From: Hyphomicrobiales bacterium
GTDB lineage: Bacteria; Pseudomonadota; Alphaproteobacteria; Rhizobiales; JAJFHR01
Length of the DNA stretch: 52,939 nt
Assembly (NCBI GenBank): GCA_021775475.1
Contig: JAJFHS010000065.1
Span: 1-52,939 of the forward strand
Direction: 5' to 3'
The stretch's first letter is position 1, and every line of letters starts with the position of its first letter. The notes below the pieces were generated by a model. The model was not told the DNA's origin. It did not search any database and was given only the letters and a program-made list of their open reading frames with translations. This document shows, piece by piece, positions 26,492 through 34,727 of the stretch. The translations under genes and the position numbers were made by a program.

Positions 26492-27589
26492 TCAAACTTT
26501 TTCCTGATTGAATTTCGTTGACCATTCTTCTGCCCGCGTACCGACGGCATCGGTAATGTTTTCATAGCCATCGCGGGTCAAAAGGTCACTTAAACCCGAT
26601 ATGATGGAACCGACCAGCCCGACACCTTCATAAATCAGCCCGGTGTAGAGTTGAACCAGCGTCGCACCGGCGGTGATTTTTGCGTATGCGCTTTGTGCCG
26701 AATCAATGCCGCCAACACCGATGAGAGGTATTTTTCCCGCACTGAGTACATGGAACCTGGCCAGCACGGCGGTTGATTTTTCAAACAATGGCGCACCGGA
26801 AAGACCGCCGGTTTCGCCTGTATTTTCTGCACCCTGCACGCTGTCACGCGTGATGGTCGTGTTTGAAATTATGGCACCGTCAATTTCACGTTCCAGACAG
26901 ATTTCAACAATGTCTTTGAGTTTGGCTTCGTTTAGATCAGGTGCGATTTTTACCAGCACGGGTACACGGACCTGTTCTTTTGCGCACGCATCACGTTGGC
27001 TCAAAACCGCTGCGAGCAGGTGATCGAGTTCATCGCGCTGCTGCAACCCTCTTAGTCCCGGTGTATTGGGTGAGGATATGTTGACGGTGAAGTATGATGC
27101 CACCGGGGCAAAAGTTTGGATACCAGCAACATAATCAAGCGTTTTGTCAGCCGTATCCTTGTTGGCTCCGATATTGACCCCGACAATGCCGTTTTGTTGT
27201 CGTTGCTGCAAACGGCTGAGTGCTGGCCCGTGGCCATCATTGTTAAACCCGAGACGATTGATGACACCGCGTTTTTGCTTGAGCCTGAAGATGCGCGGGC
27301 GTGGATTGCCTGATTGCGCCAGAGGTGTCAGCGTGCCAACTTCCGCAAACCCCATGCCCAGCCTGAGTATCGCATCAGGCACTTCGGCGTTTTTATCAAA
27401 GCCTGCGGCAATACCAACCGGGTTGGCGAACTTCAGGCCGAAAACGGTTTGGGCGAGATTATCGGGCGCAACTGTTTCAGGACGGGGATAAATCCCGGCT
27501 TTCAATGCCTGAATGGCCAGCCCGTGGGCGGTTTCCGGGTCAAGTCTGGTTATAAACGGCTGGACTAGAGAAAACAGCGGATTGGTCAT
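26492..27589 (-). CDS. pyrD: Dihydroorotate dehydrogenase (quinone), class 2
   Basis: A 365-residue membrane-associated flavoenzyme that oxidises dihydroorotate to orotate with quinone in pyrimidine synthesis. The N-terminal helix region (LDPETAHGLAIQALKAG) is the membrane-contact part of class 2 enzymes. Typical motifs are FANPVGIAAGFDKNAE (~49-64), the substrate and catalytic base region VNISSPNTPGLRGLQ (~170-184) and IPLIGVGGIDSAQSAYAKITAGATLVQLYTG (~284-315) that binds FMN phosphate. Length and order are normal. It sits between DUF952 and arsC with 3-bp gaps on both sides. Confidence 0.95.
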   Translation of the reverse strand: MTNPLFSLVQPFITRLDPETAHGLAIQALKAGIYPRPETVAPDNLAQTVFGLKFANPVGIAAGFDKNAEVPDAILRLGMGFAEVGTLTPLAQSGNPRPRIFRLKQKRGVINRLGFNNDGHGPALSRLQQRQQNGIVGVNIGANKDTADKTLDYVAGIQTFAPVASYFTVNISSPNTPGLRGLQQRDELDHLLAAVLSQRDACAKEQVRVPVLVKIAPDLNEAKLKDIVEICLEREIDGAIISNTTITRDSVQGAENTGETGGLSGAPLFEKSTAVLARFHVLSAGKIPLIGVGGIDSAQSAYAKITAGATLVQLYTGLIYEGVGLVGSIISGLSDLLTRDGYENITDAVGTRAEEWSTKFNQEKV

Positions 27590-27592
27590 GGC

Positions 27593-27952
27593 TCAATCTT
27601 CCAATGGCGGGAAAATATGGACGCCATCCTCAGCTACCGGCAGGTCGGTAACTGACTTTACCGCGTCCACATCAAGTGTGGCATAGAGATGAGGGAATAA
27701 TTCTCCGCCACGCGCAGCTTCCCACTTTAAATCATCGCCCAGGCGCTTTGCCGCAACGGCCACCAGAACCAGCCCCTTGCGTTCAGTAAAATGCAGCCGG
27801 GCAGTCTGCGATACCTGTGAGGCGGTTGAAAAATGAATGTAACCATCAGACAAATCAATGGCGGCACCTTCAAAGCAACCCTTTGTACAGGCGATTTCCC
27901 ATTCTTCTTTCGAGCAGATTTTGTAAATTGTTTTTGACGTCACCGTAGCCAC
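27593..27952 (-). CDS. DUF952 domain-containing protein
   Basis: A 119-residue protein that is nearly all one DUF952 domain, with motifs IYKICSKEEWEIA and DLSDGYIHFSTASQVSQTARLHF. The fold is related to ADP-ribosyltransferase/NAD-binding families, but the function is unknown. The frame opens with GTG at 27952, next to AGAGGTGA; GTG 27943 is an equally plausible start. It is the first gene of the DUF952-pyrD-arsC operon, a common Rhizobiales arrangement. Confidence 0.88.
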   Translation of the reverse strand: MATVTSKTIYKICSKEEWEIACTKGCFEGAAIDLSDGYIHFSTASQVSQTARLHFTERKGLVLVAVAAKRLGDDLKWEAARGGELFPHLYATLDVDAVKSVTDLPVAEDGVHIFPPLED

Positions 27953-28050
27953 TCACCTCTGCTGGAAAAACTTCGCACCATCATTAGACACCTCTTGTGC
28001 AGACCACAAGATGGGGATGAATATCAAACATTGATTTCTTTGTGAAAAAA

Positions 28051-28082
28051 TGCAAAAAAGGTAATAATTCCTATTTTTTGCA
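28051..28082. promoter_or_regulatory. Candidate operator of the S24 repressor
   Basis: TGCAAAAAA (28051-28059) and TTTTTTGCA (28074-28082) form a perfect 9-bp inverted repeat with a 14-base AT-rich centre. It lies 47 bp upstream of the LexA-like repressor start, in the 176-bp gap shared with the DUF952-pyrD-arsC operon. Autoregulation is the likeliest role. Confidence 0.55.
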
Positions 28083-28128
28083 CTAAAAGACTGAAAAATG
28101 GCCTATTACAGGATAAAATTCCGCATTC

Positions 28129-28770
28129 ATGCTGACACATCGTAAAATCTGGGGCGCTCTCGACGCTCTGGCTCGCCACCACGGCCTGTCGCCTTCCGGT
28201 CTTGCCCGCAAAGCCGGTCTGGACCCGACGACATTTAACAAGTCAAAACGAGCGACACCAAGCGGGCGCCTGCGCTGGCCCAATACGGAAAGCCTGTCGA
28301 AGGCGCTTGAGGCGACGGGAGCCAGTCTGGATGAGTTTCTGGCTATTTTAAATCAGATTGATGGCGCAGGCGCGCGACGGCCATCGCGGTTGTTGCCACT
28401 GATCGGTTTTGCTCAAGCCGGTAATGGCGGTTATTTTGATGATGGCGGATTTCCGGTTGGCGGTGGCTGGGATGAAGTGTCGTTTCCTGACGTTAACGAC
28501 GAAAACGCCTATGCGCTGGAAGTTGCCGGTGACAGCATGCTGCCGGTGTTTCGCGATGGTGACACAATTATCGTCTCGCCGGGATCAAACGTGCGCCGCG
28601 GCGACCGCATTGTCGTGCGCACGCTAGAGGGCGAAGTGTTGGTAAAAGTCCTCTATCGCCAGACCGCCCACACCATCGAAATCATGTCGTTTAACCCGGA
28701 GTATGAAAACCGGCTGCTGCAAACATCAGAAATTGACTGGATCGCACGCATCGTGTGGGCAAGTCAGTAA
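28129..28770 (+). CDS. LexA-like S24 family repressor (HTH + autopeptidase)
   Basis: A 213-residue repressor. The N-terminal XRE-type helix-turn-helix is at ~12-60 (HGLSPSGLARKAGLDPTTFNKSKR). The C-terminal LexA/CI peptidase domain is complete: an Ala-Gly cleavage site in GFAQAGNGG (~103-104), the nucleophile Ser in AGDSMLP (~138) and the general-base Lys in GEVLVKVL. It should therefore be able to cleave itself, most likely with RecA filaments. No phage genes adjoin it, and this form is common as a chromosomal gene in Rhizobiales. It is not LexA itself, whose N-terminal domain differs. Confidence 0.9.
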   Translation: MLTHRKIWGALDALARHHGLSPSGLARKAGLDPTTFNKSKRATPSGRLRWPNTESLSKALEATGASLDEFLAILNQIDGAGARRPSRLLPLIGFAQAGNGGYFDDGGFPVGGGWDEVSFPDVNDENAYALEVAGDSMLPVFRDGDTIIVSPGSNVRRGDRIVVRTLEGEVLVKVLYRQTAHTIEIMSFNPEYENRLLQTSEIDWIARIVWASQ

Positions 28771-28775
28771 AGTGA

Positions 28776-29080
28776 CGCTCAAGCGCCACTAAGGCTGCGG
28801 GCCCCTTGGGCCCTAGTCCAACGCTTCGCTCGTCCGGGTGCCACACTGAAAGATTGGCTATCCCTGAACATGCGGCTTGGTGAATTGAGATAGGATGTTA
28901 ATGAGGAGTTGCTGAAAACCGAGCTTGTGGCGGCATAGGCATGAATATTTCGGAAGGGATTACAAACCCCTTCCGGCAGGGCAGACGCAACAGGACGACA
29001 GACTACCAGTGAAGGACCTGGACGAGCGCAGCGTTGGACTAACAAGCGACCGCGAGTGCAGGCTGCGCGCCGCTTGAGCG
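28776..29080. repeat. Structured inverted-repeat element, ~305 bp
   Basis: This fills the 328-bp gap between the S24 repressor gene and the convergent dcd gene. Outer arms CGCTCAAGCG (28776-28785) and CGCTTGAGCG (29071-29080) are perfect complements. A second pair, 28815-28835 and 29020-29040, matches at 20 of 21 positions and continues more loosely inward. An inner hairpin has CGGAAGGG and CCCTTCCG around 28950-28976. The nested rod shape suggests a structured RNA or a small non-autonomous mobile/REP element. No protein frame in it is convincing. Confidence 0.6.
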
Positions 29081-29098
29081 CCTCTAAAATGCTTCCCC

Positions 29099-30208
29099 CT
29101 AAACCTTGAAATGCTTGGACAGTTTCAGGCCCTGGGCCTGGTAGTTTGAGCCTATGTCCTGGCCGTAGATTACATCGGGCACATCTGTCAGGCGTTCGTA
29201 AATCAGGCGGCCTATTATCTGGCCGTCATCTAACACGAAAGGAACATCGTGGCTGCGCACTTCAAGCACTGCCCGGCTACCGGTGCCACCTGCTTTGGAA
29301 TGACCGAAGCCGGGGTCAAAAAAACCAGCGTAGTGAACGCGAAATTCTCCCACAAGCGGATTTATCGGCACCATTTCAGCGGCATGGCTGGGAGGAACAT
29401 GGACAGCTTCTTTGGATACGAGAATATAAAACTGGTCAGGATCCAAAATAAGACTGCTGTCACCGCGATTGAGTATCGGTTCCCAGAAATCATCAATTTC
29501 ATATGCGCCAATCCTGCTTAAATCTATCAGGCCGGAATGGCGCTTGGCGCGGTAACCAATCAGACTGCCCTTGCCGGATCCTTCGAGATCGACACTCAGG
29601 GCGATGCCATTGTTGATGTCGACATTACCGGAAAAAACCAGAGTGTTTTCTTCATGCAGGGCGCGCATTTCTTCATCACTGTGCTGGCAGGTTCCGCTAC
29701 GAAAGCGTATCTGGCTTAAAGTTGAGCCTTCACGCACCAGTATGGAGAATGTCTTGGGGCTTATCTCGGCGTACAACGGCCCTTCGTAGCCCGCACTTAC
29801 CGTGTCAAACGATTGGCCGTAATCGGTAATGACGCGGGTAAATACGTCCAGCCTGCCGGTAGAACTTTTTGGGTTGGCTGCGGCAGAAACGCCCGCGCTG
29901 AGCTTGAGGCTTTCAATCAAAGGCACGATATAAACGCAGCCGGTTTCGAGCACCGCGCCATCACTTAAGTCTATTTCATGCAGACACAAAGCCTTGAGCT
30001 TGTCTTCAACCGTGCAATTTGGCCCGGGCAGAAAACTGGCGCGCACGCGAAAAGCCACGCGGCCAAGGCGTAAATCCAGACTTGCCGGCTGGATTTGGCC
30101 GTCGTTAATGGGCTGATAAGCGCCAATTCCGCCGTTTTCTATTAGAAATTCGATACCGTGCGCAGGCAATATGCCATCGCCAAGATCTGATTGAGAAGCA
30201 ATTGTCAT
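29099..30208 (-). CDS. dcd: 2'-deoxycytidine 5'-triphosphate deaminase
   Basis: A 369-residue long-form dCTP deaminase, converting dCTP to dUTP for dTTP synthesis. This form is about twice the length of E. coli Dcd (193 residues) and is usual in alphaproteobacteria. Motifs are seen in two halves: GQIQPASLDLRLG near residues 38-50 with the substrate-binding Ser/Asp, and SGNVDINNGIALSVDLEG in the middle; the second half repeats the fold with EFRVHYAGFFDPGFGHSKAGGTGSRAVLEVRSHDVPF, including the catalytic-loop signature. It is convergent with the S24 gene and monocistronic. Confidence 0.92.
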   Translation of the reverse strand: MTIASQSDLGDGILPAHGIEFLIENGGIGAYQPINDGQIQPASLDLRLGRVAFRVRASFLPGPNCTVEDKLKALCLHEIDLSDGAVLETGCVYIVPLIESLKLSAGVSAAANPKSSTGRLDVFTRVITDYGQSFDTVSAGYEGPLYAEISPKTFSILVREGSTLSQIRFRSGTCQHSDEEMRALHEENTLVFSGNVDINNGIALSVDLEGSGKGSLIGYRAKRHSGLIDLSRIGAYEIDDFWEPILNRGDSSLILDPDQFYILVSKEAVHVPPSHAAEMVPINPLVGEFRVHYAGFFDPGFGHSKAGGTGSRAVLEVRSHDVPFVLDDGQIIGRLIYERLTDVPDVIYGQDIGSNYQAQGLKLSKHFKV

Positions 30209-30312
30209 TAAGGATCAGTACTCATAAACCGTTTTTCCGCTAGATATGGTCTTTATCTGATTGTAAGCTTGCCGCCAACCTTTGGATCAAAGACAGTGGA
30301 AAACCCGGATTG

Positions 30313-30711
30313 ATGTCGCTTTATAATTGCACCACGCGGTTGATCAAAATAACGGCAGAGCCGGTGTTTCTTGATGAGGAATCGCAGCCCGAAGATGATT
30401 ATTATGTCTGGGCCTATACAATTGTTATTGAAAACACCGGCGAGGAAGTGGTGCAACTGCTCAACCGCCACTGGATGATTACCGATGCCCATGGCCGGCT
30501 TCACGAGGTGCGCGGGCCTGGCGTGGTTGGTGAACAACCTATCCTTCAGCCCGGGGAAAGTTTTGAATATACCAGCGGCACACCTTTATCCACAGCAACC
30601 GGCATCATGGTTGGATCGTATGAGATGACAACTAATTCAGGTGAAAAATTTGATGTGGACGTTCCCCCCTTTTCTCTGGATTGCCCTTATGCCATCCACA
30701 ATGTGCATTGA
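30313..30711 (+). CDS. apaG: ApaG (Co2+/Mg2+ efflux-associated protein)
   Basis: A 132-residue single-domain ApaG protein with an immunoglobulin-like beta fold. Family motifs are YVWAYTIVIENTGEEVVQLLNRHWMITDAHGR (~34-66) and VRGPGVVGEQPILQPGESFEYTSGTPL (~70-96), ending with PPFSLD. E. coli ApaG mutants affect cobalt resistance and magnesium efflux; the biochemical role is not known. ATG 30313 is chosen over an in-frame TTG immediately before it. It lies 88 bp ahead of trkH on the same strand. Confidence 0.93.
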   Translation: MSLYNCTTRLIKITAEPVFLDEESQPEDDYYVWAYTIVIENTGEEVVQLLNRHWMITDAHGRLHEVRGPGVVGEQPILQPGESFEYTSGTPLSTATGIMVGSYEMTTNSGEKFDVDVPPFSLDCPYAIHNVH

Positions 30712-30799
30712 GAAAACTTCCTTTTTGTATAAGCGTGTCATTTATCCAATAACCGGTGCCCACTTATTCGGTGACACGCTCTAACAGGTAACAGACAAA

Positions 30800-32248
30800 T
30801 TGCTCGACCTCAGGCCCATATTGCTGGTGATTGGCATTTTGCTGACCACACTTGGCGTTGCCATGCTGGTGCCGGCGATTGTGGATTTACATCTAGATCA
30901 TCCCGAGTGGCTGGTCTTTGCCGCATCATCGGGACTGACATTGTTTGTCGGCATCACGTTGACCATGATCACCTGGGGCAGGACCAGCAATCTTAACATC
31001 AAACAGGCTTTTGTTTTAACCACCTTTTCGTGGGTGGCTCTGGCCGCATTTGCCGCCATTCCGCTCGCGTGGAGCGAGTTAAACCTCACCTATACAGATG
31101 CCTTTTTTGAAGCGATGTCGGGATTGACAACCACAGGTGCCACCATCATTACCGGGCTGGATACAGCACCGCCGGGCATATTGTTGTGGCGCGCTCTGCT
31201 ACAATGGTTGGGCGGCATCGGTATTATTGTGATGGCAGTGGCGGTTTTGCCGATGCTGCAAATTGGCGGCATGCAGCTGTTTAGAATGGAATCGTCCGAT
31301 ACTTCGGAAAAAATTCTGCCGCGCGCAACCCAGATTGCCGGCTCCATCACCATGTTGTATTTAGCCATATCGATTGCCAATACGCTGGCTTACGTGATGG
31401 CTGGAATGGGGCTTTTTGATGCGGTTGCCCATGCCATGACGACAATCGCTACGGGAGGGTTTTCGACCTACAATGCCTCAATCGGCCAATTCAATTCGGC
31501 TGCTGTCGATAGTGTTGCAATCGGGTTCATGATCATCGGCAGCCTGCCTTTTGTGCTTTATCTGCACGCCTTGCGCGGTAACGCCGAGCCATTGTGGAAA
31601 GATTCACAAGTGCGCTGGTTTTTCACTCTGATTATTATTTTTGTGGCAATTGCCACCTTGTACCAGATTGTTGTCAACGCAAATACCGGCACGCGTGCCT
31701 TTCAACTGGCGGCTTTCAACGTGGTATCGGTTATGACCGGCACCGGATATGCCACCGCTGATTATGGCCTCTGGGGGCCGTTTGCCGTGGTGTTTTTCTT
31801 TTGCATCATGTTTATCGGTGGTTGTGCCGGATCAACCTCTTGTGGGCTTAAAATATTCCGCATTCAGGTCATCTTTGAAAATGTCAAAGTGCACATAAAA
31901 CGCATCATTTATCCCCACGGCGTGTTTGTTGCGCGCTATAATGACAGATCGCTGCCGGATCATGTTTCAGCCTCGGTTTTGAGTTTTCTGTATTTGTTTT
32001 TCCTGTGCTTTGGCGTTTTATCCATCGCCCTTAATTTCACCGGTCTCGACATTCTGACGTCAGTTTCAGCCGCCGCCAGCGCCATGGCCAATGTCGGTCC
32101 GGGCCTGGGCAAGATGGTGGGGCCAACAGGTACTTTTGAGGAGGTGTCGGACATTGCCAAATGGCTGTTGAGCTTTGGTATGTTGCTGGGCCGACTGGAA
32201 TTGTTCACCGTGCTGGTGATGCTGACACCGGCATTCTGGCGCTCGTGA
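30800..32248 (+). CDS. trkH: TrkH family potassium uptake protein
   Basis: A 482-residue potassium translocating subunit with about ten to twelve membrane helices in four M1-P-M2 repeats. Selectivity-filter segments are visible: MSGLTTTGATII, MTTIATGGFSTYNAS, MTGTGYATADYGLW and ANVGPGLGKMVGP. The second motif GGCAGSTSCGLKIFR is also typical. It works with a cytoplasmic TrkA subunit, not seen here. The start is a TTG at 30800, giving MLDLRPILLVIG, which aligns with the usual N-terminus of the family; there is no nearby ATG. Confidence 0.93.
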   Translation: MLDLRPILLVIGILLTTLGVAMLVPAIVDLHLDHPEWLVFAASSGLTLFVGITLTMITWGRTSNLNIKQAFVLTTFSWVALAAFAAIPLAWSELNLTYTDAFFEAMSGLTTTGATIITGLDTAPPGILLWRALLQWLGGIGIIVMAVAVLPMLQIGGMQLFRMESSDTSEKILPRATQIAGSITMLYLAISIANTLAYVMAGMGLFDAVAHAMTTIATGGFSTYNASIGQFNSAAVDSVAIGFMIIGSLPFVLYLHALRGNAEPLWKDSQVRWFFTLIIIFVAIATLYQIVVNANTGTRAFQLAAFNVVSVMTGTGYATADYGLWGPFAVVFFFCIMFIGGCAGSTSCGLKIFRIQVIFENVKVHIKRIIYPHGVFVARYNDRSLPDHVSASVLSFLYLFFLCFGVLSIALNFTGLDILTSVSAAASAMANVGPGLGKMVGPTGTFEEVSDIAKWLLSFGMLLGRLELFTVLVMLTPAFWRS

Positions 32249-32351
32249 CAGAGCCAACAGACCAGCGATCCCGCATAAGTTAGAACATCGTGGACGCCCA
32301 ACGGGGTTCGTTGTAAGCATTCCGACAGTTTGATTTCAGAGGAGACGCAGC

Positions 32352-32744
32352 ATGGATCGTTATACCGGTGGTTGCTCTTGCGGCAACGTTAGAATTGTGG
32401 CGTCGGGTCAGCCATACCGGGTCGGCCTTTGTCACTGTCTCGACTGCCGCAAGCATCATGGCGCGCTTTTTCACGCTTCCGCGATATTCCCTCGCGATGC
32501 AGTGACGATCGATGGCGAGGTCCGCGATTACGCCGGACGGTTTTTCTGTCCCCGCTGCGGCTCGTCCGTTTTCGCCCGCAGCGCCGACGAAATCGAAATA
32601 AACTTAGGCTCGCTGGATGCCCCCGACCAACTGATGCCAACCTACGAAAGCTGGACCGTCCGCCGTGAATCCTGGCTACCACCGTTCCCGCTCTCGAAAC
32701 GATACGAACGCGATCGTGAGGCCGCGGGTCGCTTTGAGGAGTAG
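32352..32744 (+). CDS. GFA family protein (glutathione-dependent formaldehyde-activating-like)
   Basis: A 130-residue zinc protein of the GFA/CENP-V family. Cysteine ligands are complete: CSCG (residues 8 and 10), CHCLDC (~27-32) and FCPRCGS (~72-77). Family members include the enzyme that joins formaldehyde to glutathione, but most are uncharacterised. ATG 32352 follows GGAG by about 9 bases. Its codon use is GC-rich compared with the AT-rich GNAT gene after it, suggesting that they arrived separately. It opens the accessory patch at 32.3-35.3 kb. Confidence 0.87.
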   Translation: MDRYTGGCSCGNVRIVASGQPYRVGLCHCLDCRKHHGALFHASAIFPRDAVTIDGEVRDYAGRFFCPRCGSSVFARSADEIEINLGSLDAPDQLMPTYESWTVRRESWLPPFPLSKRYERDREAAGRFEE

Positions 32745-32782
32745 GCGGCACCAACGGTATCAAGACGCCGTTGCGAGGTGAG

Positions 32783-32810
32783 CGTTGCAAAAAGGATTCC
32801 TTTTGCGACA
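32783..32810. repeat. Palindromic repeat of the TTGCAAAA family, copy 1
   Basis: GTTGCAAAAAGGA (32783-32795) followed by TTCCTTTTGCGAC (32796-32808) forms a near-perfect palindrome. Its outer ends match the elements at 33493, 34588 and 34646. It lies between the GFA and GNAT genes. Confidence 0.55.
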
Positions 32811-32964
32811 GTCCATTGATTTGGTTTTCCGGCAACCGAATTACAGATGTAAGTTCCAATCACCTACTTTTCGATGCTATCAAAATGTTACAATTTGTAG
32901 AAGATAACGGAGAGTTCCTATATTAATTTGATGTATTATTTTGAGCCGCTTGAAGGAAGCCTTG

Positions 32965-33432
32965 ATGAAGTATCATATTGCACATCTAGAAATGGTCCCC
33001 GAGGTAATTCCTGAGTTAATTCAATATTATATAAAGGAATGGAAACCATATTATGGTGCGAAAGGAGTAGGTAACGCGGAGCTTGATATCAAGGCTTGCT
33101 GCCAATCAGACAAGCTTCCAATTGCGCTAGTTGCAATAGACGGTAACGGTACAGTACTGGGAACTGGCGCGCTCAGAGAGCAATCTTTAGGATCAGAATT
33201 TGGCGAAGAACCGTGGATTTCCGCATTATTGGTCCCATCGCCTCACAGAAACAAGGGAATTGGGCGCGCACTAATAGAAGCGCTCGAACTGAAGGCAATG
33301 AGGATGGGGTTTTCAAAGATTTATTCTACGACTGATTCGGTAAATACACTTCTGCTAAATCGAGGCTGGCAAGCAATTAGGGAGGTTAAATCACTGCGCG
33401 GCGAAACCATTGTCTATCGCTTGGAACTGTAG
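32965..33432 (+). CDS. GNAT family N-acetyltransferase
   Basis: A 155-residue acetyltransferase. The acetyl-CoA binding motif A is HRNKGIGRALIEALE (~100-114) and motif B contains YSTTDSVNTLLLNRGW. The substrate is unknown. An in-frame TTG exists at 32941, but AAGGAAG ends six bases before ATG 32965, which I chose. The gene is AT-richer than its neighbours and uses many A/T-ending codons, suggesting horizontal acquisition. It is framed by palindromic repeats at 32783 and 33493. Confidence 0.87.
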   Translation: MKYHIAHLEMVPEVIPELIQYYIKEWKPYYGAKGVGNAELDIKACCQSDKLPIALVAIDGNGTVLGTGALREQSLGSEFGEEPWISALLVPSPHRNKGIGRALIEALELKAMRMGFSKIYSTTDSVNTLLLNRGWQAIREVKSLRGETIVYRLEL

Positions 33433-33492
33433 ATTGAAATTACCACTAACGGTGTGGGTAAATAATCATTTTGTTCGCATACCAGATCATTG

Positions 33493-33520
33493 CTGTTGCA
33501 AAAACCATGGTTTTTGCGAC
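33493..33520. repeat. Palindromic repeat of the TTGCAAAA family, copy 2
   Basis: GCAAAAACCATGGTTTTTGC (33498-33517) is a perfect 20-bp palindrome, flanked by GTT and GAC. The first 18 bases, CTGTTGCAAAAACCATGG (33493-33510), recur in inverted orientation at 34597-34614 with one mismatch. It could also act as a terminator between the convergent GNAT and methyltransferase genes. Confidence 0.65.
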
Positions 33521-33567
33521 CACTTCCGTAAACTAACGTACACAATTCAACATCGCATCAATCGTAC

Positions 33568-34497
33568 TTACATTGCGCGTTGAGCAAGTGCTTCAATATG
33601 CTCCGTGGACGAACCGCAGCACCCACCGAGATAAACAGTATCAAAGGATTTGTGCAGCGCCCACAAATTCTCACCAAAATCCTCCGGTGCTTCAGGGTCG
33701 ATTTCCTCCAGACCTTCCAGTTCCTCCGGTGTTTTTGCCGAGGTGTTTGCATCAAGACCTCTGATGCGGGTGAAGGCAGGGGAATTGCGGGATTTAATTG
33801 CATTCAACGCCGAGGAAAAAATCGACGCATGAACGCAATTAACATTATAGTGAGTTGGCGGTCGGCTGGCTTCTCTGTCTATTCGTTGAATTGCCTCGTC
33901 GAGCGGCGTGCCATCCAAAATGGTTCCGTCTGCCCGAAGGACGAAACTTATTACATAGGGTAATTCAGTCAGGGCCATGCAACGGGCTATCCCTAAAGCC
34001 TCCCCAAATGCCGGTAGCGTTTTGGCGATTAGAAAATCGACCCCGCTCTCCGCAAGGTCACTTATCTGCGGTTGATGAAATTGTTCAGCTTCTTGTGCTT
34101 CAGGCGCTTCATCGGGCAAATAACCGTCGCCTTTTGGACCGCAATTGCCACCAATCAATATCGGATGTGCATTGGGTCCATATCCGTTACGCAGGTCAAT
34201 CATAAACCGCACACAATCGCGATTAACGGGGAGTTCGGCGAAATCAGAGCGGGCGATGCGTTGGTAATTTGCCCGCCATGTAGGTGCAACAGCAATCATT
34301 GGAATGCCAAAGCGCTGACCAATATCGAGATACTCGCGGTGAACTTCGCTAAGTACTCGACGAATTTCATCTTCATATATCAGACTGGCATAAGCAATAT
34401 GAGGGTCAATTTCTACAGCGGCGCAGCGCCGAAGACGCTCGTAAACAGAACCTTCCCCGAGAATAAACGCGAACTGTTTTATATACTTTTCGTACAA
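33568..34497 (-). CDS. Homocysteine S-methyltransferase family protein
   Basis: A 309-residue zinc-dependent methyltransferase related to BHMT and MmuM, which move a methyl group to homocysteine to form methionine. The three zinc cysteines are visible: Cys in NVNCVHA and the Cys pair in LGGCCGSS near the C-terminus. The GGNCGPKGDGY stretch replaces the usual GS-GP motif. Family members act on S-methylmethionine, betaine or selenocysteine; the methyl donor cannot be told. The start at 34497 gives MYEKYIKQFAFILGEGSVYERLRR, the usual start region. It is bounded by 18-bp inverted repeats and looks mobile-associated, though no transposase is present. Confidence 0.87.
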   Translation of the reverse strand: MYEKYIKQFAFILGEGSVYERLRRCAAVEIDPHIAYASLIYEDEIRRVLSEVHREYLDIGQRFGIPMIAVAPTWRANYQRIARSDFAELPVNRDCVRFMIDLRNGYGPNAHPILIGGNCGPKGDGYLPDEAPEAQEAEQFHQPQISDLAESGVDFLIAKTLPAFGEALGIARCMALTELPYVISFVLRADGTILDGTPLDEAIQRIDREASRPPTHYNVNCVHASIFSSALNAIKSRNSPAFTRIRGLDANTSAKTPEELEGLEEIDPEAPEDFGENLWALHKSFDTVYLGGCCGSSTEHIEALAQRAM

Positions 34498-34587
34498 GGA
34501 TACCCCTCAGAGAACGTATTTGTGCCAACCGTACCATATTTATTTCCGAGTGTGTAAAAATCAAGATTCAAACTGATCTGGTTGCTA

Positions 34588-34660
34588 TTGTTAAAACCAT
34601 GGGTTTTGCAACAGTTTTTGTGGGTCAATGATTTCGATAGCCTGGCTGTTGCAAAATACC
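34588..34660. repeat. TTGCAAAA family repeats, copies 3 and 4
   Basis: CCATGGGTTTTGCAACAG (34597-34614) is the inverted partner of copy 2 (17 of 18 match). A further partial copy, CTGTTGCAAAATACC (34646-34660), sits 31 bases on in the direct orientation. The 230-bp gap 34498-34727 holds nothing else that I recognise. Confidence 0.6.
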
Positions 34661-34727
34661 TGCATGAAAATTAGATATGCCCGCGTCTCGACAAACTGCT
34701 TTTTAACCTGAACGCAGATGACGTGTT

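Noticed and set aside
28779..29045. 88-codon minus-strand frame inside the structured element
   Set aside because: The frame follows the GC-rich stem arms, has no ribosome site and no protein-like domain; the inverted repeats explain the sequence better.
32281..33440. Integron cassette array with attC sites around the GFA and GNAT genes
   Set aside because: GFA and GNAT genes are typical cassette cargo and one GCCCAAC occurs before GFA, but no GTTRRRY core pairs with it, the palindromes are GTTGCAAAA-type, the next gene is on the other strand, and there is no integrase.
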